DNA of 39,141 nt from Bacillota bacterium (GTDB lineage: Bacteria > Bacillota > Clostridia > Lachnospirales > Cellulosilyticaceae), in NCBI GenBank assembly GCA_023436395.1, contig JAEZJJ010000011.1, forward strand, positions 1-39,141. Reading direction: 5' to 3'. The position numbers and the translations under genes are program-made. Shown here one piece after another: positions 24,439 through 32,567 of the stretch (position 1 is its first letter; the number at the start of each line of letters is the position of its first letter). The notes beneath the pieces are model-generated. The model saw only the letters and a list, made by a program, of their open reading frames with translations, was not told the origin of the DNA and searched no databases.

Positions 24439-25824
24439 ATGGAAGAAAAAAACATGCAACAAATTGTAGCAGTGGCAAAATCAAGAGGTTTTGTTTATCC
24501 AGGTTCTGAGATTTATGGAGGACTTGCAAATACTTGGGATTACGGCCCATTAGGTGTAGAATTTAAAAACAATGTTAAAAAGGCTTGGTGGAAGAAATTT
24601 ATCCAAGAAAGTCCATACAATGTAGGGGTAGATTGTGCCCTTTTAATGAACCCACAAGTATGGGTGGCTTCAGGACACGTAGGTGGCTTTAGTGATCCAC
24701 TTATGGATTGTAAATCATGTAAAGAACGTTTTAGAGCGGATAAGATCATTGAAGATTACTTAGAAGCACAAGGCACACCAGAAGTAGTAGATGGTTGGTC
24801 AAATGAACAAATGAAAGACTTCATTACAGAAAAAGCAATTGTTTGTCCAACATGTGGTGCTCATGACTTTACAGATATTCGTCAATTCAACTTAATGTTC
24901 AAAACTTTCCAAGGTGTAACAGAAGATGCTAAGAATGTCGTTTATTTAAGACCAGAAACAGCACAAGGTATCTTTGTCAACTTTAAGAATGTACAAAGAA
25001 CAAGCCGTAAAAAAGTACCATTTGGGATTGGTCAAATTGGTAAATCTTTTAGAAATGAAATTACACCAGGTAACTTCATCTTTAGAACAAGAGAATTCGA
25101 ACAAATGGAACTTGAATTCTTCTGTAAACCAGGTACAGAACTTGAATGGTTTGATTACTGGAGATCATATTGTAAAAACTTCCTTATTAGTCTGGGCATA
25201 GATGAGAATAACATGAGACTTCGTGATCATTCACCAGAAGAACTGTCTCACTATAGCAATGCCACAACAGACATCGAATTCAAATTCCCATTTGGCTGGG
25301 GAGAGCTTTGGGGAATCGCAAGTCGTACAGACTACGACCTTAAACAACATCAAGAGCACTCAAAACAAGATATGACATACTTTGATCCAACAACAAATGA
25401 GAAGTATTTACCATATGTTATTGAGCCATCTTTAGGTGCTGACCGTGTAGCGTTAGCTTTCTTATCTGAAGCTTATGACGAAGAGACATTAGAAGATGGT
25501 GATACAAGAACAATCTTTAGATTCCATCCGGCTTTAGCACCTGTCAAAGCTGCAGTACTGCCACTTTCTAAGAAACTTTCTGAAGAAGCACTTAAAGTAT
25601 TTGAAACCCTTGCAAAAGAATTTAATGTGGAATTTGATGAGGCAGGTTCTATTGGTAAACGTTATAGAAGACAAGATGAAATTGGTACTCCATTCTGTAT
25701 TACTTTTGACTTTGATTCTTTAGAAGACAAAAAAGTAACAGTACGTGATCGTGATACCATGGCGCAAGAACGTATTGCAATTGAAGATTTAGTAGAATAC
25801 ATTCGTGAAAAAATGGAATTCTAA
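24439..25824 (+). CDS. glyS: Glycyl-tRNA synthetase (single-chain, class II)
   Basis: The 461-residue enzyme attaches glycine to tRNA-Gly. It is the dimeric single-subunit type found in many Gram-positive bacteria and eukaryotes, not the alpha2beta2 type. Recognisable parts are the N-terminal motif GLANTWDYGPLG, the motif 2 region (FRNEITPGNFIFRTREFEQME), the RPETAQGIFVNF phrase, motif 3 with GADRVALAFL, and a C-terminal anticodon-binding domain from about residue 360. Start ATG 24439 follows aaggagg; the frame is open back to 24379, but that lies inside the T-box terminator. A T-box controls it, and it ends at its own terminator, so it is a stand-alone unit. Confidence 0.96.
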   Translation: MEEKNMQQIVAVAKSRGFVYPGSEIYGGLANTWDYGPLGVEFKNNVKKAWWKKFIQESPYNVGVDCALLMNPQVWVASGHVGGFSDPLMDCKSCKERFRADKIIEDYLEAQGTPEVVDGWSNEQMKDFITEKAIVCPTCGAHDFTDIRQFNLMFKTFQGVTEDAKNVVYLRPETAQGIFVNFKNVQRTSRKKVPFGIGQIGKSFRNEITPGNFIFRTREFEQMELEFFCKPGTELEWFDYWRSYCKNFLISLGIDENNMRLRDHSPEELSHYSNATTDIEFKFPFGWGELWGIASRTDYDLKQHQEHSKQDMTYFDPTTNEKYLPYVIEPSLGADRVALAFLSEAYDEETLEDGDTRTIFRFHPALAPVKAAVLPLSKKLSEEALKVFETLAKEFNVEFDEAGSIGKRYRRQDEIGTPFCITFDFDSLEDKKVTVRDRDTMAQERIAIEDLVEYIREKMEF

Positions 25825-25848
25825 TCTATTTATTAATTTAAACAGGGT

Positions 25849-25885
25849 AAAAAGGTAGAGATTAAGCAGAAATCTCTACCTTTTT
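25849..25885 (+). terminator. Intrinsic terminator of glyS
   Basis: Perfect 15-bp stem: 25849-25863 with 25871-25885, a 7-base loop, and a run of six T's at the right arm's end. Confidence 0.9.
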
Positions 25886-25981
25886 TGTCGTATTTAAGGA
25901 TGAGCTAGCGGTATTTGAGATTAAGTCATAATAAAAGAGGAGCTTCTCATATATTTATATTAAAGAAAGAGAGGCGATAGG

Positions 25982-26153
25982 ATGTTCAATACAAAGGCGT
26001 TGACACGTGCAGCTATGGATACCGCTCCCGTTGTGGGGAGGAATAGTAGGTAAATTGCTGGTTTTCTACAGTTTTGCATGTTTCTATATAGGGGTGATAG
26101 ACTATTTATTTGGAAAGATTCAGCTCTATTTAGAAGGAATTCTCAGAGAATAA
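25982..26153 (+). pseudogene. Frameshifted small membrane-protein gene
   Basis: A good ribosome site (gagaggcgatagg) precedes ATG 25982, which opens MFNTKALTRAAMD and then stops at 26051. The next frame, closed upstream by a TGA at 26001, is open from 26004 to a TAA at 26151-26153 and reads LWIPLPLWGGIVGKLL, then FYSFACFYIGVIDYLFGK, ending in GILRE. That is a convincing membrane segment with an amphipathic tail. The natural protein was probably about 57 residues, and a one-base change between 26004 and 26053 split it. The family is unknown. A programmed shift is possible but unsupported. Confidence 0.45.
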
Positions 26154-26166
26154 CTAATAACAGGTG

Positions 26167-27564
26167 TTATAAGGTGAAGGTATAAATGCCATATTGTTTA
26201 GGATTTCCGCCATATAAAGCAGGGACACCCACTCCCATAAGTAGTTGATGGGGAGTAACAGTAATATTAGAGCCTATAGAGGCACCAGAAATTTCTCCTG
26301 TCCATAATAGATTGCCATCCTTTATACTGAGGGCATAGAGTTGACCACTATAGGTAGGAACCAAATAAAGGTCATTGATAAGTGTACCACTGCTCATGGC
26401 ATTGGTACCTTTTAATATATGAGACCAAATAACCTTGCCAGTATTAGCATCTAGACAACAGGCAGTAAGGGTATTCTTTGGTTTTTTATTTTTGCTCCAA
26501 ATATAGAGACGTTGTTCATGAAAAGAGGCACGAGAACGGATGCCATCATCACTTTCACTGTTGACATTACAATTGGTCTCCCATAATAAACTACCCTCTA
26601 AACGGTTAAAAGTATAAAAATGGCCATTTTTATTCCCTATACCAACAGCTGGAATAGTACGTCCATTTTGAACAACAGAAAATAAGATGGGTGTGCCACC
26701 AAAATCATAATCTGGCCCCTTTCTTTTCAGAGGAAGCCATCCATCCCCTTTGGTAACTTGATATTGCCATTTTAGCTCACCATTCATACTATTTAAAGCA
26801 ATGAAAGAATCAGAAGACTGAGAAGTAGGTTCTCCGTAATTATTTCCAGTCCCAAAGAAGAGAAGATGATGAAGGGAGTCTATTGCAAATCCGCCCCATA
26901 CAGAAGCCCCTTTCGCATTGGGAGGGTCATTGGGGAGAAGTCCGATAGTACGCTGGGACCACTGACGTTTGCCACTTTCCTGTTCATAGGCAATAACATG
27001 GCCTACGCTCATGGGATGAAAAGGTTTAAATAGAAGTTTAGAAACCGCTTCTACAATCTCTTCGCAAGAAGAAACGCCTATATAGATAAATTTGTCATCA
27101 GCAATCAGAGCAGAAAGGTTACCGGAGTAAGGGGTGAGGACCAATTTTTCTTGAAAGAGAGTTTTGCCATCATGACGGTTAATGATAAAGAATTCACCTG
27201 CTGAGCCATTTTGAAGTGGTTTTCCAGGTTTGCTTCCTACACTTCCTAAATAAAGCAAGTTACCTACAATACAACCAGAGCCAGCAAAACCATTCCAAAG
27301 ATAAGGTAATGGTTGACTTAAATAGTTGCTTAATAGGGGGATTTTAGAAATAAACTTGGAACTTTGAGCGGGTTTATAAAGTTGACGACTATAAAGTAGT
27401 TTGCCAGAATTAAGGTCAAGAAAATAAAGATAACCTTGCCAATCATAACCATATACCGTCTGATCCATGACAAGAGGTTCACCTGTGACATAATCATGGG
27501 TAGTATAATGCCAAGATAGATGGAGCTGATTGACATTTGAAGCGTTAATAGCAGAGCGAATCAT
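26167..27564 (-). CDS. PQQ-type beta-propeller repeat protein
   Basis: The 465-residue protein is built from PQQ-like (PQQ_2) beta-propeller blades, visible as recurring closing phrases such as NSGKLLYS, MNGELKWQYQ, EGSLLWETN, NTGKVIWS and DGNLLWTG. It has the general look of the propeller in quinoprotein dehydrogenases. No signal peptide or membrane anchor is present, and I see no sign of a cofactor site, so it may be a cytoplasmic binding or scaffold propeller. I place the start at ATG 27564, eight bases after aaaggag; the frame is open to 27588, but that start has no ribosome site. It stands alone on the minus strand. Function unknown. Confidence 0.8.
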   Translation of the reverse strand: MIRSAINASNVNQLHLSWHYTTHDYVTGEPLVMDQTVYGYDWQGYLYFLDLNSGKLLYSRQLYKPAQSSKFISKIPLLSNYLSQPLPYLWNGFAGSGCIVGNLLYLGSVGSKPGKPLQNGSAGEFFIINRHDGKTLFQEKLVLTPYSGNLSALIADDKFIYIGVSSCEEIVEAVSKLLFKPFHPMSVGHVIAYEQESGKRQWSQRTIGLLPNDPPNAKGASVWGGFAIDSLHHLLFFGTGNNYGEPTSQSSDSFIALNSMNGELKWQYQVTKGDGWLPLKRKGPDYDFGGTPILFSVVQNGRTIPAVGIGNKNGHFYTFNRLEGSLLWETNCNVNSESDDGIRSRASFHEQRLYIWSKNKKPKNTLTACCLDANTGKVIWSHILKGTNAMSSGTLINDLYLVPTYSGQLYALSIKDGNLLWTGEISGASIGSNITVTPHQLLMGVGVPALYGGNPKQYGIYTFTL

Positions 27565-27855
27565 AAAATCAATCTCCTTTAGATCCAATTCTTTCTATAT
27601 ATATGATGCATTTAAATAGAGCATACTTATAGGAAGGTAAGAGAAGCAACTATTCTTATAGGTGTAAAGTCGGTTCATACAACTCATAAAGTTTTATTTT
27701 AAAGTTAGAATAGTATAAAAATAATGAATTTATATTAAATACTATGTTAAATGCTTAGGTAATATTAAAGAAATAAGTAAATAATAGACAAATGTTTTTG
27801 TGGATAACGCTAAAAAATATTAGAAAAATATAAAAAACAAATATATATTATAAAA
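27565..27855. other. Gene-free stretch upstream of PQQ gene and ppdK
   Basis: About 290 very AT-rich bases between diverging genes. Apart from the ppdK promoter and leader hairpin further right, I see no coding region or clear regulatory motif. Confidence 0.4.
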
Positions 27856-27859
27856 TACT

Positions 27860-27888
27860 TTATCAAACTAAGACTATTATGTTATAAT
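27860..27888 (+). promoter_or_regulatory. Promoter of ppdK
   Basis: TTATCA at 27860-27865, a 17-base spacer and a perfect TATAAT at 27883-27888. The start point near 27895 gives a leader of about 88 bases. Confidence 0.65.
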
Positions 27889-27905
27889 GTATCCGAAGTA
27901 AGAAA

Positions 27906-27953
27906 TACAAGCTTATGTGATTCCGCCAAGTCAAAGAAAGCTTGTAGTTTTTT
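27906..27953 (+). promoter_or_regulatory. Leader hairpin with T tract before ppdK
   Basis: Arms tacaagctt (27906-27914) and aagcttgta (27938-27946) pair perfectly over 9 bp, and the right arm is followed at once by g and six T's. This has the form of a weak intrinsic terminator inside the ppdK leader, which suggests attenuation or 5'-end stabilisation. The loop is 23 bases long. Confidence 0.45.
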
Positions 27954-27982
27954 ATGACGCATAAAAATTAGGAGGGAAACAA

Positions 27983-30607
27983 ATGAGTCAAAAATGGGTT
28001 TATATGTTTCAAGAAGGAGAAGCAGGTAATAAAAATCTACTAGGAGGAAAAGGGGCTAACTTAGCTGAAATGACACAACTTGGATTACCTATTCCTCATG
28101 GTTTTATAGTAACTACTGAAGCTTGTACAGAATACTATGCAAACGGTGGTTCGCTTACAGAAGCAATCATGGGACAAATCAAAGAATCTCTTGCTCAGCT
28201 TGAAGAATTAGCTGGTAAGAAATTTGGAGATACAGAAAATCCATTACTTGTATCTGTACGTTCAGGTGCACGTGTATCTATGCCTGGTATGATGGATACT
28301 GTTCTTAACTTAGGTCTTAACGATGTGGCTGTAGAAGGTCTTGCAAAGAAAACTGGTAATACTAGATTTGCATATGACTCTTACCGTCGCTTTATTCAAA
28401 TGTTTTCAGACGTTGTTATGGAAATTCCAAAACCTCGTTTTGAAAAAATTATAGATGAAATGAAAGAAGAAAAAGGCGTTAAATTGGACACAGAACTTAC
28501 TGCAGAAGACCTTAAAGAAATGGTTGTTCGTTTCAAAGCCCTTTACAAAGAAGAAAAAGGCGTAGAATTCCCACAAGAACCAGAACATCAATTAATGGAA
28601 GCTATTAAAGCTGTATTCCGTTCTTGGATGAATCCTCGTGCTATTGTTTACAGAAGAATGAATGATTACCCATCTGATTGGGGTACAGCTGTAAACGTTC
28701 AAATGATGGTATTTGGTAATATGGGTAATACATCTGGTACAGGTGTTGCTTTCACAAGAAACCCTTCTACAGGTGAAAACAAAATTTATGGTGAATACCT
28801 TATCAATGCACAAGGTGAAGACGTTGTTGCTGGTATTCGTACACCAAATCCTATTACACAACTTGAACAAGATATGCCAGAAGTTTACGCACAATTTACA
28901 GAAATTTATACAACACTTGAAAATCACTACCGTGATATGCAAGATATGGAATTCACAGTTGAAGAAGGTAAATTATTCTTCCTTCAAACACGTAATGGTA
29001 AAAGAACAGCACAAGCTGCACTTAAAATTGCAGTAGATTTAGTAGCTGAAGGCAAAATTACAGAAGAAGAAGCTGTTTGCCGTGTAGAACCAAAACAACT
29101 TGATCAATTACTTCACCCAACATTCGATCCAAAAGCGCTTAAAGCAGCAAAAGTAATTGGTAGTGCACTTCCAGCATCTCCTGGTGCAGCAGCTGGAAAA
29201 GTATACTTCACAGCTGAAGATGCTAAAAATGCAGCAGCAGCTGGAGAAAGAGTTATCTTAGTTCGTCTTGAAACATCTCCAGAAGATATTGAAGGTATGG
29301 CAGCAGCACGTGGTATCTTAACAGTACGTGGTGGTATGACATCACATGCAGCAGTAGTTGCTCGTGGTATGGGTACATGCTGTGTATCTGGATGCGGCGA
29401 AATTAAAATTGATGAAGAAGCTAAAACATTTACATTAGCTGGCAATACATACAAAGAAGGAGATTATATCTCTTTAGATGGTTCTACAGGTAATATTTAC
29501 GGAGAAGATGTAGCAACTATTGAAGCTGGAATTACAGGTGACTTTGAAACACTTATGGCTTGGGCAGATAAAACAAGAGTACTTAAAGTACGTACAAATG
29601 CAGATACACCAAAAGATGCAAGAAATGCAGTGAAATTTGGTGCAGAAGGTATTGGTCTTTGCCGTACAGAGCATATGTTCTTTGAAGAAGATCGTATTAT
29701 GAAAATTCGTAAGATGATTGTTTCTAAAACAGAAGAAGAAAGAAGAGAGGCACTTAAAGGTCTTCTTCCACTTCAAAGAGGTGACTTTGCAGGTATTTAT
29801 GAAGCAATGGAAGGTAGACCAGTAACCATTCGTCTTCTTGATCCACCACTTCATGAATTTGTACCTCATACAGATGAGGATATTGCAGAACTTGCAAATG
29901 AAATGAATCTTACATTTGAAGACCTTAAAGAAACTATAGAAGGACTTCATGAATTTAACCCAATGATGGGTCACCGTGGTTGTCGTCTTGCTGTTTCTTA
30001 TCCAGAAATTGCAGAAATGCAAGCACGTGCTATCATGGAAGCAGCTGTACAAGTGAAACAAGAAAAAGGGTATGATGTTGTACCAGAAATCATGATTCCA
30101 CTTGTAGGTGAAAAGAAAGAGCTTAAATTTGTTAAAGATATCGTTGTTAAAACAGCAGATGAAGTGATCAAAGAAGCTGGTATCGAAATGGAGTATCATG
30201 TAGGTACAATGATTGAAATCCCACGTGCTGCACTTACAGCAGATGCTATCGCTGAAGAAGCTGAATTCTTCTCATTTGGTACAAACGATTTAACTCAAAT
30301 GACATTTGGTTTCTCTCGTGATGATGCTGGTAAGTTCTTAGATGATTACTATGGAAAAGGTATTTATGAAAGCGATCCATTTGCAAGACTTGACCAAACA
30401 GGTGTAGGTCAACTTGTACAAATGGCAGCACAAAAAGGTCGTCAAACACGCCCTAATATCAAACTTGGTATTTGTGGTGAACATGGTGGAGATCCATCAT
30501 CAGTTGAATTCTGCCACAAAGTAGGACTTAACTATGTATCTTGTTCTCCATTCCGTGTACCAATTGCAAGACTTGCAGCAGCACAAGCAGCTATCAAAAA
30601 CAAATAA
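27983..30607 (+). CDS. ppdK: Pyruvate, phosphate dikinase
   Basis: The 874-residue enzyme interconverts pyruvate + ATP + phosphate and phosphoenolpyruvate + AMP + diphosphate; in anaerobic clostridia it commonly serves glycolysis or gluconeogenesis. The length equals that of the well-studied Clostridium symbiosum enzyme. The phospho-carrier histidine is His455 within GGMTSHAAVVARG, exactly the known position. The nucleotide-binding domain is N-terminal (GGKGANLAEM) and the PEP/pyruvate domain C-terminal (EIMIPLVGEKKE, FSFGTNDLTQM, GICGEHGGDP). The start follows aggaggg. Codon use is strongly restricted (for example GGT, CTT, GCA), marking a highly expressed gene. It is a single-gene unit closed by a UUCG-loop terminator. 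Confidence 0.97.
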   Translation: MSQKWVYMFQEGEAGNKNLLGGKGANLAEMTQLGLPIPHGFIVTTEACTEYYANGGSLTEAIMGQIKESLAQLEELAGKKFGDTENPLLVSVRSGARVSMPGMMDTVLNLGLNDVAVEGLAKKTGNTRFAYDSYRRFIQMFSDVVMEIPKPRFEKIIDEMKEEKGVKLDTELTAEDLKEMVVRFKALYKEEKGVEFPQEPEHQLMEAIKAVFRSWMNPRAIVYRRMNDYPSDWGTAVNVQMMVFGNMGNTSGTGVAFTRNPSTGENKIYGEYLINAQGEDVVAGIRTPNPITQLEQDMPEVYAQFTEIYTTLENHYRDMQDMEFTVEEGKLFFLQTRNGKRTAQAALKIAVDLVAEGKITEEEAVCRVEPKQLDQLLHPTFDPKALKAAKVIGSALPASPGAAAGKVYFTAEDAKNAAAAGERVILVRLETSPEDIEGMAAARGILTVRGGMTSHAAVVARGMGTCCVSGCGEIKIDEEAKTFTLAGNTYKEGDYISLDGSTGNIYGEDVATIEAGITGDFETLMAWADKTRVLKVRTNADTPKDARNAVKFGAEGIGLCRTEHMFFEEDRIMKIRKMIVSKTEEERREALKGLLPLQRGDFAGIYEAMEGRPVTIRLLDPPLHEFVPHTDEDIAELANEMNLTFEDLKETIEGLHEFNPMMGHRGCRLAVSYPEIAEMQARAIMEAAVQVKQEKGYDVVPEIMIPLVGEKKELKFVKDIVVKTADEVIKEAGIEMEYHVGTMIEIPRAALTADAIAEEAEFFSFGTNDLTQMTFGFSRDDAGKFLDDYYGKGIYESDPFARLDQTGVGQLVQMAAQKGRQTRPNIKLGICGEHGGDPSSVEFCHKVGLNYVSCSPFRVPIARLAAAQAAIKNK

Positions 30608-30630
30608 GAAATAGTAGATTGTATCATATT

Positions 30631-30668
30631 GCAAAAAAGGAGATTACTTCGGTAGTCTCCTTTTTTGC
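30631..30668 (+). terminator. Intrinsic terminator of ppdK with UUCG loop
   Basis: 17-bp stem (30631-30647 with 30652-30668, one G-U), closed by the extra-stable TTCG tetraloop; six T's occupy the lower right arm. Confidence 0.93.
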
Positions 30669-30792
30669 CCTGTACAACTGTTGTAGGATAGGGGGAATAG
30701 GTGAGTAGATGTCGGTGACAAGGTATTTAAATGAGGGAGAATGTGTTAAAGTAAAATAAGTAGGACATAGAATAGGGAAAGGAAGTGATAGC

Positions 30793-31395
30793 ATGATTGT
30801 GAAGGAGACTCTGTTATTTCAATCGGCAAATGGCGAAAGTCAGATTTATACAAAAATTTGGAAACCTAAAGGACAAACAGTAAAAGGGATTTTGCAAATT
30901 TCTCATGGCATGATAGAACATATAGAACGTTATAATGAATTTGCAACATTTTTAGCAGAAAGAGGTTTTGTAGTAGTTGGGAACGATCATATGGGGCATG
31001 GCAAATCTATAATACATCAAGAAGAATGGGGATACTTTTGTGAGGAGGAAGGGAGTAAAAAGGTAGTTCAAGATTTATATACCCTTACTTTGAAAATGAA
31101 AGAAAGATATCCTGGGATTCCTTTTTTTGTACTAGGACATAGCATGGGCTCTTTTATGATTAGACGCTATCTAATGACCTACCCAGAAGCGGCTCAAGGT
31201 GCTATTATTATGGGTACAGGTTATCAGTCTCCTATAAAATTAAGCATTGCCAGATGTTTTTTAAAGATGTATAAGTATTTCTTTGATGCAAGACATGAAC
31301 CTTTAAATGAGGTTAACCGAGAAGAAGTTTATCAAATGCTCTATAAACATTTATGTTGTTGGATAAAAAAGTCATCCTATCATGTCCATCTATAA
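30793..31395 (+). pseudogene. Truncated alpha/beta hydrolase (lysophospholipase-like)
   Basis: The 200-residue product matches the N-terminal part of serine-aminopeptidase-S33/monoglyceride-lipase-type hydrolases: ISHGMIEHIERYNEFA, GNDHMGHGKS and the nucleophile elbow GHSMGS with Ser117. Full family members have about 300-320 residues and supply the catalytic Asp and His after residue 220; here the frame drifts off family near residue 185 and stops. The terminator begins only about 25 bases after the stop, so no room remains for the missing part. A deletion of the 3' third is the simplest reading. The start ATG follows ggaaaggaagtg. The product should be inactive. Confidence 0.7.
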
Positions 31396-31419
31396 AATCG
31401 TATTTATCTATAAAAGCAG

Positions 31420-31453
31420 ACAAAGGCATACTTGGAAATAAGTATGCCTTTGT
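31420..31453 (+). terminator. Intrinsic terminator after the broken hydrolase
   Basis: Perfect 14-bp stem (31420-31433 with 31440-31453), 6-base loop, and a tail of ttgtttttaa. Confidence 0.88.
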
Positions 31454-31532
31454 TTGTTTTTAACAAAAATAATTTAAAAAAAAGGAAATACGTATAAAGT
31501 GTCGTATTTAATAAGTATATGAGGTGATGCAA

Positions 31533-32540
31533 ATGTGTTATAGAGAGCAGCAAGAAGCTTTTGAATGTAGGGAACTTAATGAATTTGCAACTAAAAGTAT
31601 GGCATCTAAAGGACGCATAAGGCCAGAAATAGAATGCGAAGTTAGAACGCTTTTTCAAAGAGATCGTGATCGTATTTTACATTCCAAGGCTTTTAGACGT
31701 TTAGCCCATAAAACACAAGTGTTTATTTCGCCAGAAGGTGATCATTATCGCACACGCTTAACACATACCTTAGAAGTGGCACAAATTGCAAGAACGATTG
31801 CAAGGGCACTGAGACTCAATGAAGACTTAACCGAGGCTATTGCCTTAGGCCACGACCTAGGGCACACACCTTTTGGACATACAGGTGAACATATGTTAAG
31901 TCACCTAACAGAAGGAGATTTTTCTCACAATAAGCATAGTTTACGAGTGGTGGAGGTGCTGGAAAATAATGGAAGAGGTCTCAATTTGACTTTTGAAGTA
32001 AAAGATGGTATTTTAAATCACCCAACCAGTGGTAAACCAGCAACACTAGAAGGTAAAGTTGTCCAAATTTCAGATAAAATTGCATATATTAATCATGATA
32101 TAGATGATGCCTTAAGGGGTAAGGTACTGAGACATGAAGATTTGCCAATTGCCTATACACAAGTTTTAGGGCGTACATCCAGTGAAAGGATTAGTACCCT
32201 GATTACTGATATTATCAGAGAAAGTTCGGGAAAAAATACAATCTCTATGAGTGGTGAAATTAAAGAGGTATTTTCAAAACTTAGGCAATTTCTTTTTCAA
32301 ACTGTTTATATCGGTTCCACAGCAAAAGAACAAGAAGATAAGGCTAAACATATTGTATCCGAACTTTACAAGTATTATATTAATGATTTAGAAAAGCTAC
32401 CTATGGGATACATAGAAAGGCTTGAAATGGGGGATTCTGAAAAGCAAATAGTATGTGATTATATTGCTGGTATGACAGATCGCTACGCTATTCATGCTTA
32501 TATGGAATTGTTTTTCCCAAAATCATGGAATATTTACTAA
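31533..32540 (+). CDS. dgt: dGTPase-like HD-domain triphosphohydrolase
   Basis: The protein is about 335 residues and belongs to the deoxynucleoside triphosphate triphosphohydrolase family, which splits dNTPs into nucleoside and tripolyphosphate and so limits dNTP pools. HD-domain metal ligands are visible in TRLTHTLEVAQ and LGHDLGHTPFGH, with the later aspartate in INHDIDDA. The N-terminal phrase KGRIRPEIECEVRTLFQRDRDR is typical of the Gram-positive type. I chose ATG 31533 because gaggtga sits five bases upstream; two earlier in-frame codons (GTG 31524, ATG 31527) overlap that site. It opens the operon containing dnaG and rpoD, the usual order in Clostridia. Confidence 0.92.
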   Translation: MCYREQQEAFECRELNEFATKSMASKGRIRPEIECEVRTLFQRDRDRILHSKAFRRLAHKTQVFISPEGDHYRTRLTHTLEVAQIARTIARALRLNEDLTEAIALGHDLGHTPFGHTGEHMLSHLTEGDFSHNKHSLRVVEVLENNGRGLNLTFEVKDGILNHPTSGKPATLEGKVVQISDKIAYINHDIDDALRGKVLRHEDLPIAYTQVLGRTSSERISTLITDIIRESSGKNTISMSGEIKEVFSKLRQFLFQTVYIGSTAKEQEDKAKHIVSELYKYYINDLEKLPMGYIERLEMGDSEKQIVCDYIAGMTDRYAIHAYMELFFPKSWNIY

Positions 32541-32567
32541 TTATATATTAGAAAGGAAGGAGAATAG

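Noticed and set aside
28406..30449. Long minus-strand frames opposite ppdK, including one of 241 codons
   Set aside because: They are shadows of the strong codon bias of ppdK: Phe/Lys/Cys-rich translations with no family pattern and no ribosome sites.
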